Assembly: GCF_009363795.1 (NCBI RefSeq)
Contig: NZ_CP045420.1
Span: 2,585,001 to 2,649,000 of the forward strand
DNA length: 64,000 nucleotides
Reading direction: 5' to 3'
DNA from: Palleronia sp. THAF1
GTDB taxonomy: Bacteria > Pseudomonadota > Alphaproteobacteria > Rhodobacterales > Rhodobacteraceae
The notes under the pieces were generated by a model. The model saw only the letters and a program-made list of their open reading frames with translations, searched no databases and had not been told where the DNA came from. Each line of letters starts with the position of its first letter. Position 1 is the first letter of the stretch. Made by a program: the position numbers and the translations under genes. Shown piece by piece: positions 26,228 through 34,298 of the stretch.

Positions 26228-26998
26228 ATGATGCGCGAAAACCACTTCAAGAAAGCGATCCTGAACGGCGAGCAGCAGATCGGCATTTGGCATATGACGC
26301 GTGACACCCAGATCACCGAGATGCTGGGCGGCTGCGGGTTCGACTGGGTGCTGATCGATTGCGAACACACGCCGAATTCCGAAGCTGACGTGCTGGGCAT
26401 GTTGCAGGCGCTGAACGGCAGCCCGTCGATGCCCGCCGTCCGCCCGACGCACCTGAACGTGGCAGAAATCAAGCGCCTGCTGGATATCGGCGCGCAGACG
26501 CTGATCGTGCCCTACGTCCAGACCGTGGAAGAGGCCAAGCTTGCCGCTGCTGCCGTCAGTTATCCGCCCGAAGGCGTGCGCGGTGTCTCTGGTGGGTCGC
26601 GGTCCAGCATGTATGGCACCGTGCCGGGCTACTTCCAGAAGGCGCGCGACGAGATCTGCCTGATCATCCAGATCGAAACCGTCTCTGCCATGGACCAGTT
26701 GGAAGACATTGCCGCGGTTCCGGGAATCGACGGCATCTTCATCGGCCCCGCCGATCTGGCAGCCTCCATGGGTCATCCGGGCAATACCGGCCACCCGGAT
26801 GTGGTCGAGGCCATCTTGTCCGCGATGAAACGCATCCGCGCGGCGGGCAAACCCGCGGGCTTCCTGTCCGCCGACCAGACGATGCTGGACAAGGTGGTCG
26901 AGGCGGGCTGCACGTTCACTGCCGTCGATATCGACTTCGGCCTGCTCCGTCGCGCGGCACTGGACCGACTGGCGACCTGCCGGAAGTTCAAGGGCTAG
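26228..26998 (+). CDS. HpcH/HpaI-family class II aldolase
   Basis: A 256-residue TIM-barrel aldolase that splits 2-keto-3-deoxy acids to pyruvate plus an aldehyde. Catalytic His is in DCEHTPNSEAD near residue 45; the metal ligands are Glu in IQIETVSAM near residue 149 and Asp in IFIGPADLAASMG near residue 175. It is close to the 2-keto-3-deoxy-L-rhamnonate and 4-hydroxy-2-oxoheptanedioate aldolases. Two ATG codons are adjacent (26228, 26231). Last gene of the operon that begins at 18253; noncoding sequence follows. Confidence 0.85.
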   Translation: MMRENHFKKAILNGEQQIGIWHMTRDTQITEMLGGCGFDWVLIDCEHTPNSEADVLGMLQALNGSPSMPAVRPTHLNVAEIKRLLDIGAQTLIVPYVQTVEEAKLAAAAVSYPPEGVRGVSGGSRSSMYGTVPGYFQKARDEICLIIQIETVSAMDQLEDIAAVPGIDGIFIGPADLAASMGHPGNTGHPDVVEAILSAMKRIRAAGKPAGFLSADQTMLDKVVEAGCTFTAVDIDFGLLRRAALDRLATCRKFKG

Positions 26999-27320
26999 GC
27001 GGCTCGGGAAGTGGACTGCCCCGGTGTCTTCAGGAGAGGCCAGATCAGTGGACGAGGCTGCCGTTAGCCGAAGGTGAAGAAACTCAGCAGCCCCGCAGGC
27101 GGAGGTTCGAGACGAATTAAAGCATAGAACCAGTTGGGTTTCAGTATGCGAGGCCTTGGTTCCGATAAAGGAAGCTGGTGAGAAGATATGGCTTCAACCG
27201 CTGCAGGAACAGCTTGATCTGACTTTCTCAGCGGCCTCGACCTCGATCATTCGGCTTGCAATCGCTTGAAGGATCATCTGCCTGTGTGAGCCGTGGGGGC
27301 ACCAAGACTTCCACGCTTAG
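26999..27320. other. Noncoding stretch between the acid-sugar operon and the decaying locus
   Basis: About 320 bases without a credible gene. Every frame is broken by stops within 30-70 codons and no ribosome site leads a plausible start. No clear hairpin-plus-T terminator was seen after the aldolase gene. The base composition is more AT-rich around 27100-27200 than in the flanking genes, which could mean a degraded insertion. I could not identify a transposase or terminal repeats. Confidence 0.5.
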
Positions 27321-28793
27321 TCAAATTCCGGACGCTGCCCCTTTTCCTGCACTGCGACCGAAGACGGCACCAGAGGTCAGGCCAGAGCCGCCCGGGTAGC
27401 CTTCTTAGAAAACACCTCCGACAAGCTCTCCGGCGGCGAAGAGACCGGGGATCGGCGCGTCGTCTGCGTCCAGAACGGCGCCGTCGTCAGAGACCTTCAG
27501 CCCCCCATAAGTAAAGGTGATGCCGCCTGTCACGGGATAGGCTTTGAAGGGCGGGGTATCGAGCATCTGCGCCCAGTTCGACTTGGGCAACGGCAGTCCT
27601 TTGGTGCCCTTTCCGTCAAGCACAGTCGGGTCGAAGGCGACATCGGCGTTCACAGCCTCGTTGAACGCGCTGATCGTCGCGCGGGCCGCAGTGGGATCGA
27701 CGCCGTCCAGTTTCTCGCACAGCTCTTCCAGCGTGTCGGCCTGCACGAAATGCGCGTCGTGAAAGCGATATTCGGCGTAGAGCAGATCATCCACTTTCGC
27801 GTCGAAGATCTGCCAGGCGAAATGGCCGGGCTGTTCCAGCACCGCCTTGCCGAATTGCGCGTAGGTGTAGTTGCGGAAGTTCTCGCCTTCGTCGACGAAA
27901 CGCTGGCCCTCGGCATTCACCATGATGCCGAGGAAATAGCAGACCTCGCGGTAGTTCTTCCGCTCGGCCGCGGGTAGATCAAGGCCACCGAAATCGGCCA
28001 TATGCAGGTCCATCGGCGTGGCGTGCGCGCCCGGATACAGGCCGTAGCGCTGGGCGCCGACGGTATCCGCCATCGCAAGCCCGTCACCGGTATTGTGCGG
28101 CGTGCCGCGCACTTTCGCCTTGTCCCAATGTCCGCCCATTAGCGTCTTGCGCATCTCGGCGCTGGCCTCGAACCCGCCGCTGGCGAGGATCACGGCGTCG
28201 GCCAGAATGTCTTCATCACCGACCTTCACGCCCGTGACGCGGCCACCTTCGGTCAGCAAGCTGGTCACGGCGCTATCGTAGCGGACCGTGCCGCCAAGGC
28301 GCTGGAACGCGGCCAGTTCCATGTCGAACAGGCCGACGCCTTCGTTCTCGGCGGCTAGCGTCAGGCCACCCCAGAACACGTGGCGACCGTCCTTCTCAAA
28401 GCTCTGGCGGCTGTAGATCGGCTCGAATTTTACGCCATGCTGGCCCAGCCATTGCATCGCGTCCAGCGACTCGCCGATCAGGCGGTTCTGCTAGGGCGAC
28501 AGGGGCCGGCCTCCGTTGAAGCCCAGCAAATCCTCGGCGAACTTGGCGCGGCTGTAGCCGCCGAAGTCGGTGGTGGCGAGGCGCGGATCGTTCGGGTCCT
28601 TCAGCAACGGCAGCAGATCGTCGGCCCCATCATAGGCAAACCGCATGGCGCCAGCGGTGTATTTGGTGTTGCCACCCGCCAGCGCCTTGCCAGCCTTCTC
28701 CAACATCAAGACCTGCGCGCCGCCTTCCAGCGCGGCAAGACCCGCACACATGGCAGCATTGCCCGATCCCACGACGATAACCTGCTTTGACAT
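27321..28793 (-). pseudogene. tcuA: TcuA-like FAD dehydrogenase broken by two in-frame stops
   Basis: The 491-codon frame encodes a fumarate-reductase/tricarballylate-dehydrogenase-type flavoprotein. FAD site VIVVGSGNAAMCAG at the N-terminus, LASGGFEAS near codon 190, RFVDEGENFRNYTYAQ near codon 300, and GELVGGVF followed by EGYPGGSGLTSGAVFGR near the C-terminus are all in one frame. It is interrupted by TAG at 28491-28493 (codon 101) and TAA at 27405-27407 (codon 463, where the family has an aromatic residue). No frameshift is needed. The flavoprotein should oxidise a tricarboxylate such as tricarballylate, feeding the PrpF and Tct genes nearby. It is divergent from the GntR gene. Confidence 0.85.
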
Positions 28794-28819
28794 TTGTAAT
28801 TCCTCCGATTAGCAATTTG

Positions 28820-28837
28820 TGCATCCGAGTGGATACA
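28820..28837. promoter_or_regulatory. Inverted repeat in the GntR / tcuA divergent promoter
   Basis: TGCATCC-GAGT-GGATACA is a near-perfect 7+7 palindrome (one mismatch) 17 bases before the GntR start and 26 bases before the start of the divergent tcuA pseudogene. It has the size and position expected of an FCD-type GntR operator and is unlike the TGGTATACCA sites. It probably serves autoregulation and control of the tricarboxylate locus (inference). Confidence 0.55.
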
Positions 28838-28854
28838 ATTTGGAAAGACCGTCG

Positions 28855-29502
28855 ATGACCGCCGATCCAACAGACCTGTCACAAGGCGGCGTGGCCTTCG
28901 CCAAACTGATGCAGGCGATAGAAGCGGGTCAGTATCGGCCCGGTGATCGCCTGCGCGAGGTCGAGATTGCCGAGCGCCTGTCCCTGTCGCGCACCCCGGT
29001 CCGAGAGGCGTTGCGGCGGCTTGAGGCCGAAAACATCATCGAACACCGCCCCCGCGTCGGTGCCGTCATCCGTAAGTTGGAGCAGTCCGAGGTCGTCGAG
29101 CTTTATGAGATGCGACTGGTGCTGGAACGCACGGCCGCGCAGCTCGCCGCCAAGCACGCCGTCGCGGCAGAGGTCGACGTGCTGGCCGGATTGAACGACG
29201 ATCTGGCCGCCTGTGAAGACGATCCCGCGCGGGCAGCGGCGATCAATCAGAGCTTTCACCGCACGATCTACCTTTCGGCGCGCAACCGGTTCCTGCTGGA
29301 CGCCGCGCGCGCGATGAACAACGCGCTGCTGCTGCTTGGCCCGACCACGCTGGCAGATGCCGAACGGATCGCGACCGTGGCGGACCAGCATCGCCAGATC
29401 ATCGAAGCCATACGCGCAGGTGATATCGACGTGGCAGGCGCGGCGGCAGAGGCGCATCTGCAAACCTCTTTGCGCTACCGTCTGCGGGCCATGCGCGAAT
29501 GA
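28855..29502 (+). CDS. GntR-family transcriptional regulator (FCD domain)
   Basis: A 215-residue regulator. The N-terminal winged helix-turn-helix reads RPGDRLREVEIAERLSLSRTPVREALRRLEAENII (residues about 26-60; the string is given in pieces in the family as PGDRLRE, SRTPVREAL). The C-terminal FCD ligand-binding domain follows, with EMRLVLERTAA and a metal-site His in FHRTIY, DQHRQII and AEAHL. Start at 28855 behind GGAAAG; the frame is open to 28819. It overlaps the AbrB-family gene by four bases. It probably controls the tricarboxylate locus and remains intact while its neighbours decay. Confidence 0.87.
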   Translation: MTADPTDLSQGGVAFAKLMQAIEAGQYRPGDRLREVEIAERLSLSRTPVREALRRLEAENIIEHRPRVGAVIRKLEQSEVVELYEMRLVLERTAAQLAAKHAVAAEVDVLAGLNDDLAACEDDPARAAAINQSFHRTIYLSARNRFLLDAARAMNNALLLLGPTTLADAERIATVADQHRQIIEAIRAGDIDVAGAAAEAHLQTSLRYRLRAMRE

Positions 29503-30527
29503 TCCGTATCGCGATCACACACGCAATCGCCGCTACGGGCGTCGCGGTCTTCCTGGTCCTGTCACTGCCCTTGCCGTGGCTGCTTGGACCGATCTTCGCC
29601 TGCCTGATCGCGGCGCTTGCGGGCGTGCCCATGCGCGGAATCCCGGTCCTGAACAACGCCATGCGCTCTATCTTGGGCGTCGCGGTGGGGGCGACCTTTA
29701 CCACCGCGCTTGTGATCACGATGGCCTCAATGTGGTCGACGCTGATCCTTGTCCCGGTGATGGTCGCGGCGATCGGGCTTGTCGGCGTGCCGTATTTCCA
29801 GCGGCTCTGGGGCTTTGATTTCGCCACCAGCTACTACGGCGCGATGCCCGGCGGTTTGCAGGACATGCTGATCTTCGGAGAGGAAGCGGGCGGCAATGTT
29901 CGCGCGCTGTCCCTGATTCACGCGACGCGCGTCATGGTGATCGTGGTAGCGCTGCCGTTTATCCTGCAGGGCTACTGGGGCGTGGACCTGAGCAACCCGC
30001 CCGGAGCGCCGGCCGCCAGCCTCCCGCTGGCGCAGATGGCACTGATGGTCGTGGCGGGGCTTGGCGGCTGGCAGATCGCCAAGCGGGTGGGGCTGTTCGG
30101 AGCCTCTATCCTCGGCCCGATGATCCTGGCGGGTATCTTCGCGCTGGCGGGGCTGTTGCAACACCGCCCCCCAGCAGAGGCGATCTGGGCCGCGCAGTTC
30201 TTCATCGGACTGACGGTGGGCACAAAATACGCGGGCGTAACGGCAAAGGAGGTGCGGCATGACGTATCCGCCGCCTTCGGATTTTGCATCGTCCTGCTGA
30301 TCCTATCGGCGATTTTCGTGGAGGCGATCCACCTCTTCTCGCTTGCCCCGCCGATGGAGACCCTGTTGGCCTTCGCCCCCGGCGGTCAGGCCGAGATGGC
30401 CGTGCTTGCCCTGATCGCGGGGGCCGATCTGGCCTTCGTCATCGCGCATCACGTTCTGCGGATCGTGGTCGTCATCCTCGGCGCACCCATCGCGGCGCGG
30501 CTGTTCAAGCCTGCACCAAAGGGGTAG
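29499..30527 (+). CDS. AbrB-family (ammonia-monooxygenase-like duplication) membrane protein
   Basis: A 342-residue integral membrane protein with about ten to eleven helices and two AbrB-duplication repeats, each showing the glycine-rich LLGPIFACLIAAL or ASILGPMILAGIFAL pattern and the GVAVGATF / GLTVGTKY motif. MPGGLQDML and FAPGGQAEMAV repeat at the same positions in the two halves. Function is not established; members are often next to TTT transporter genes, as here. It is coupled to the GntR gene by ATGA. The last 23 bases overlap the opposite-strand prpF remnant. Confidence 0.83.
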   Translation: MIRIAITHAIAATGVAVFLVLSLPLPWLLGPIFACLIAALAGVPMRGIPVLNNAMRSILGVAVGATFTTALVITMASMWSTLILVPVMVAAIGLVGVPYFQRLWGFDFATSYYGAMPGGLQDMLIFGEEAGGNVRALSLIHATRVMVIVVALPFILQGYWGVDLSNPPGAPAASLPLAQMALMVVAGLGGWQIAKRVGLFGASILGPMILAGIFALAGLLQHRPPAEAIWAAQFFIGLTVGTKYAGVTAKEVRHDVSAAFGFCIVLLILSAIFVEAIHLFSLAPPMETLLAFAPGGQAEMAVLALIAGADLAFVIAHHVLRIVVVILGAPIAARLFKPAPKG

Positions 30528-30666
30528 GCGGATGGCCGGACCCGACCATGGCGATCAGAACCTGCGCCAGCGTCTCTTGATCTTCCGGCAAATCGGCGCG
30601 GTTCAGGTAGGGCCCGCGCGAGGTGCCGCCGCGCATGAAATGGAAGGGGATCGCGGTTTGGGTCAT
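30505..30666 (-). pseudogene. prpF: PrpF-family isomerase, N-terminal remnant only
   Basis: The 53-residue frame starts MTQTAIPFHFMRGGTSRGPYLNRADLP, cited here in part for its MRGGTSRG signature, the invariant start of PrpF and 4-oxalomesaconate tautomerase proteins (normally 350-390 residues). After MVGSGHP the expected sequence is lost, and the frame ends at 30505 inside the 3' end of the opposite-strand AbrB gene. About 85% of the gene has been deleted. Its ATG overlaps the tctAB stop, so it was once translated after the transporter. PrpF isomerises aconitate-type trans/cis tricarboxylates. Confidence 0.85.
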
Positions 30667-32690
30667 GTCAGGGGCCATGGCAGGTCGATGAAGTTTTGCA
30701 GCAGTCCGGGCGGGAAGTCGCGGTTCAGCGTCCACGCCATGCCGCAGATGAAGGCGATCCCGGCGACGGTGTAAAGCACGGCATGGCCCCAACCCTTGCC
30801 CGCGCGGTAGCGGATGAAGAGAGCCAGAAAGCCTGCCAGCGCGATGATGAACCCGAACAGCGCCGAGGCGATCAGAAGGCTCACGAACCACGCCAGCGTG
30901 GCCCACAGGCCGTAGGCATTGTCATCCGCTTCCTGCGCTTCGCGGTCGGCGAAGACGGGCGCGGTCTCACCCGCGCGCATCATTTGTACCAAGAGGAAAG
31001 CGCGACCGATCAAGGCAACGGTGACCACGAAGATCGGAAAGACCCGGTCCATACGAGCGTAGTCGGGGATGAGGACGGCGTTCCAATAGGCCACTGCGAC
31101 GTAGCCGGTGATCGCCAGCATGAAGACCAGCGGCGCGCGTTTGCTGCCGGAAGACACCGCGCCTTCGGCCTGGATTGTCTTGGCCTGCCGCAGACCGACG
31201 ACGACGGACAAGAGCGTGATGATGATCAGCACGATCACGATGGGGCTGAAGATGTAGTCGATGCCGTCTTCGAACCCGCGACGGAAACGGGACGCTCCGA
31301 TCTGGTAGGCCTGGTTGGTGTAGCGCTCTGCCGGGCCGGACAGCACGAAGCCGATCAGGAAAGCCGGGCGCGACCAGTCGAAGCGGCGCATCAGGATGCC
31401 CAGAAGACCGATGCCGAACAGGGCAACCAGATCCCAGATTTCTTGCCGGGACTGGAACGCCACGAAGCTGATGATCATGAACAGGAAAGGGGCCAGCAAG
31501 GCGAAGCGGATCTGCGTGAGCCGCGCGATTTCGCCAGATGCAGCGATGCACAGAACCGTGCCCACCACATTCGCCAGCGCCAGAAGCCAGACGATGGCAT
31601 CGGTGAAATCAAGGTTGTTCTTCAGCATCGACGGCCCGACCTCGATCGAGCCGGTGCCCAGAAGCGCCACGGCAGAGATGAAGATCGCCATCGAACCCGA
31701 TCCGGGGATGCCGAACAGTAGCGTCGGCACCAGCCCGCCGCCTTCCTTTGCGTTGTTCGAGCTTTCCGGCCCGATCACGCCGCGCACGTCGCCCTTGCCG
31801 AACTCGGATTTGTCCCGCGCGCCCTGAACCGTGTGCCCGTAGGCGATCCAGTCCACGACCGATCTACCAAGCCCGGGGATGACGCCGACGACCACGCCGA
31901 TCAGCGAGCAGCGCATGGACAGCCACTTGTTCGCCCACCAGTCGCGCACGCCGTCGACCCAGCCACCGCCGATGGGCGCGCGATCTGAAATCGCCTTGTC
32001 GCGGCGCAAAAGGGCGATGATCTCGGGGATGGCGAAGATGCCTAGGCCGACGATGACCAGCCGAAGGCCATCGGCGATGTAGGGTATGTCATACGTTGAC
32101 ATGCGCAGCGCGCCAGAGCTTGCGCCCTCGCCGATGGTGCCCACAAGGATGCCCAGACAGGCCGCGATCAGACCCTTCAGCGCCACCCGACCGGCAAGGA
32201 TGCCGACCATCGACAGCCCAAAGATCGTGATCATCAACAGCTCTGGCGTCTGGAACAGCAGAACCACGGGACGCGCGGCCAGGATGAAGACGGTCAGGAA
32301 CGCCGCCCCCACCAACCCGCCGAACAGCGACGACGCGAAGGCCGCCGACAGGGCACGCGCGGCCATGCCCTTCTTCGCCATGGGAAAGCCGTCGAGCACG
32401 GTCGCCTGCGAAGCGGAAGAGCCGGGGATACCCATCAAGACGCTCGCGAAGGTATCGGATGTCGGGACCACCGCGACCATGCCGACCATCAGGGCAAGGC
32501 CGGTCGCAGGTTCCATCCCGAACATGAAGGGCAGCAACAGCGACAGGCCCGCGATACCGCCTAGGCCGGGAAAGACGCCAATGCACAGGCCCATCACCAC
32601 GCCAAGCACAAGGAACCCCAGCACGTGGACCTGCATGATCATGCCAAACGCATCGTTAAGCGCAGGCAGTGCTGTCGCGAAGACATCCAT
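30663..32690 (-). CDS. TTT tripartite tricarboxylate transporter, TctA-TctB fusion
   Basis: A 675-residue inner-membrane protein. Residues 1 to about 500 are TctA: PGLGGIAGLSLLLPF near residue 46, GIPGSSASQATVLDG near residue 85, and the second repeat VIPGLGRSVVDWIAYGH and FGIPGSGSMAIF. The last 150 or so residues, with four helices (APLVFMLAITGYVAV to GMAWTLNRDFPPG), are a TctB small subunit fused on. It would import tricarboxylates with a periplasmic TctC protein, but the local tctC is broken. Start at 32690 with GGGGGAA before it. A terminator-like hairpin separates it from tctC. Confidence 0.87.
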   Translation of the reverse strand: MDVFATALPALNDAFGMIMQVHVLGFLVLGVVMGLCIGVFPGLGGIAGLSLLLPFMFGMEPATGLALMVGMVAVVPTSDTFASVLMGIPGSSASQATVLDGFPMAKKGMAARALSAAFASSLFGGLVGAAFLTVFILAARPVVLLFQTPELLMITIFGLSMVGILAGRVALKGLIAACLGILVGTIGEGASSGALRMSTYDIPYIADGLRLVIVGLGIFAIPEIIALLRRDKAISDRAPIGGGWVDGVRDWWANKWLSMRCSLIGVVVGVIPGLGRSVVDWIAYGHTVQGARDKSEFGKGDVRGVIGPESSNNAKEGGGLVPTLLFGIPGSGSMAIFISAVALLGTGSIEVGPSMLKNNLDFTDAIVWLLALANVVGTVLCIAASGEIARLTQIRFALLAPFLFMIISFVAFQSRQEIWDLVALFGIGLLGILMRRFDWSRPAFLIGFVLSGPAERYTNQAYQIGASRFRRGFEDGIDYIFSPIVIVLIIITLLSVVVGLRQAKTIQAEGAVSSGSKRAPLVFMLAITGYVAVAYWNAVLIPDYARMDRVFPIFVVTVALIGRAFLLVQMMRAGETAPVFADREAQEADDNAYGLWATLAWFVSLLIASALFGFIIALAGFLALFIRYRAGKGWGHAVLYTVAGIAFICGMAWTLNRDFPPGLLQNFIDLPWPLT

Positions 32691-32713
32691 CACGGATTCC
32701 CCCAGAAAGTTCG

Positions 32714-32748
32714 AAAAAAAACCCACCCGTTCGGTACACGGATGGGGT
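32714..32748 (-). terminator. Terminator/attenuator between tctC and tctAB
   Basis: Arms ACGGATGGGGT (32738-32748) and ACCCACCCGT (32721-32730) pair with one bulge and one mismatch around a 7-base loop. On the minus strand eight T follow directly. This is a rho-independent terminator shape in the gap after the binding-protein gene, fitting the usual excess of binding protein over permease. Read-through would supply tctAB. Confidence 0.75.
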
Positions 32749-32758
32749 CGAAGCGCCC

Positions 32759-33556
32759 TTAGTTCAGGACGACGCCGTAACGCTCTTCCAGCCAACCGAT
32801 GATGAAGGCCTTGGCTTCGGGCGACACTTTGGTCGCGCTTTCCAGCGCAGCTTGCGCCGCATCGCCGGTCATCTGCGGGTAGACGCCCAGACGAGCTTCC
32901 GAGTTCTCGGCGAAGTCGTCGCGCGCTTTGACCGCCTCGAAAGCTTCGGTGTAGGTCGCGATGGCCTCTTCCGACGCGCCGGCGGGCAGGAAAACCATCT
33001 TCTGCGCGGCGAAACCGGCGATGAAGAAGGCTTTCCAGGCGTCCCAACGCTCACCGCTCGTTTCGCAAGATTCGGTGGCTTCGCAGACTTCCTTGAAGGA
33101 CGGCATGTCGGGGAAGGTGGGATCGCGCACGATGTTGCCCGCGTCGTCCAGCGCACCGAACGAGACCCACGGGGTTGCCGTGCCAGCCTCGACCAGCGGC
33201 ACGACGCCGCCCAGGTAGGAAGACGAGGTTTGGTAGTCGATATTGGCTTCGCCACGCTCGAACATCAGACGGCCATCGCCGCGACCTTCGATGCCGAAGA
33301 CCGGCAGCCCCAGCATTTCCCATGCCAGAAGCGGGACGAGGTCAAGACGCGTGGCGCCTTGGCTGCCGTAGATGAAATCTTCGCCCTGCAGCGCGGTCAT
33401 GTCACTGTTGTCGCCCGGTCAGCCGGGCAGCGCGTCGAATAGCACGGGCGCGTGCGCGTTCACCCACTTGGCCGATCCGTCGGTTTCCATGAACTGGATC
33501 ATCCATTCGATCGTCTCGCCGGACATGTCCATTTTGCTGGCTTCGGGCAGCACCTG
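32759..33556 (-). pseudogene. tctC: TctC-type substrate-binding protein, 5'-truncated and with an in-frame TGA
   Basis: About 265 codons of a TTT periplasmic binding protein. Recognisable parts are SGETIEWMIQFM, GEDFIYGSQGATRLDLVPLLAWEMLG (in pieces FIYGSQGATR, LDLVPLLAW), GRLMFERGEANIDYQT, PDMPSFKEVCE and a C-terminal WLEERYGVVLN. A TGA at 33419-33421 (codon 46) interrupts the frame after ALPG; PGDNSDMTALQ continues in the same frame. Upstream of about 33556 homology stops, so the signal peptide and roughly the first 80-100 residues are missing. The nearest downstream ATG (33400) would give a 213-residue cytoplasmic fragment. Confidence 0.8.
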
Positions 33557-33587
33557 CGTTCCGCTTCGAGCAGTCGACAAGGCCAAT

Positions 33588-33618
33588 GTACGAACCTTGC
33601 ATCCGCCAACATTCGTAC
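33588..33618. promoter_or_regulatory. GTACGAA / TTCGTAC inverted repeat before the response regulator
   Basis: Perfect 7-base arms GTACGAA (33588-33594) and TTCGTAC (33612-33618) with a 17-base spacer. It ends 11 bases before the TTG start of the response-regulator pseudogene and lies just past the truncation point of tctC. It may be a remnant operator of the divergent tctC/tctD promoter, or a hairpin in the leader. Confidence 0.4.
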
Positions 33619-33629
33619 CTGGGCTGCAC

Positions 33630-34298
33630 TTGCGCATCGTCGTCGTCGAGGACGACATCTCGGTCGCGAAAGGCATCGGCTACTACCTGCAGGACGCGGG
33701 CCACACCGTCGATCTGCTGCACGAAGGGGCAGAGGCGGATGCGTTTCTGGCCCATGATGACGCCGACATCGTAGTGATGGACATCAACCTGCCCGGCATC
33801 GATGGCATCGCAATCTTGCGTCGGATGCGAGATCGGGGAGACACCCGCCCGGTCTTGCTGCTGACCGCGCGGTCGGACACGGGGGACAAGGTGGCGGGCC
33901 TCGATGCCGGGGCCGACGACTACCTGAGCAAACCCTTCGAGATGGATTAGTTTTGCGCCCGCATCCGTGCCCTGTCGCGCCGTGTGTCCGCGCGGTCCGG
34001 ACCGGTTCATACCATTGGAGGCCTACGCTTCGATCACGCCGCCCGCAGTCTGAAGGGCGCGGACGGCCCCCTTGATATCCCGCGCCGAGAGGTCGCGCTG
34101 TTCGAGCGTCTGCTGATGGCGGATGGGCGTATCGTGTCGAAACAGATCCTGCTCGACAGCCTGTATGGCACCGGGGCCGACGTGGATGAGCCGGTGGTCG
34201 AGGTCTACGTCTCGCGCCTGCGCAAACGGCTACAGCCCCACGGGATCTCGATCACCGTCAAGCGGGGGTTGGGTTACATGATGCAGGCGGTGCCGTGA
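33630..34298 (+). pseudogene. TctD-like OmpR-family response regulator with a TAG nonsense codon
   Basis: A 223-codon frame with full OmpR-type layout. The receiver domain starts LRIVVVEDD (TTG start), phospho-acceptor is D51 in VMDINLPG, LLTARSD and the Lys in LSKPFE follow; the winged-helix output domain ends VEVYVSRLRKRL and RGLGYM. TAG at 33948-33950 (codon 107) falls where the family usually has Glu in KPFEMDE. As it stands only a lone receiver of 106 residues can be made, so DNA binding is lost. The stop overlaps the kinase GTG start. It is beside the broken tctC, so this is the usual tctC-tctDE divergent arrangement. Confidence 0.87.

Noticed and set aside
26999-27260. Insertion sequence in the AT-richer gap after the aldolase gene
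   Set aside because: No transposase similarity, target duplication or terminal repeats could be recognised, so it is reported only as noncoding.
30696-31721. 341-codon plus-strand frame opposite tctAB
   Set aside because: Composition dominated by Asp, Glu, Gln, Arg and His with no motif; a mirror of the membrane-protein codons on the other strand.
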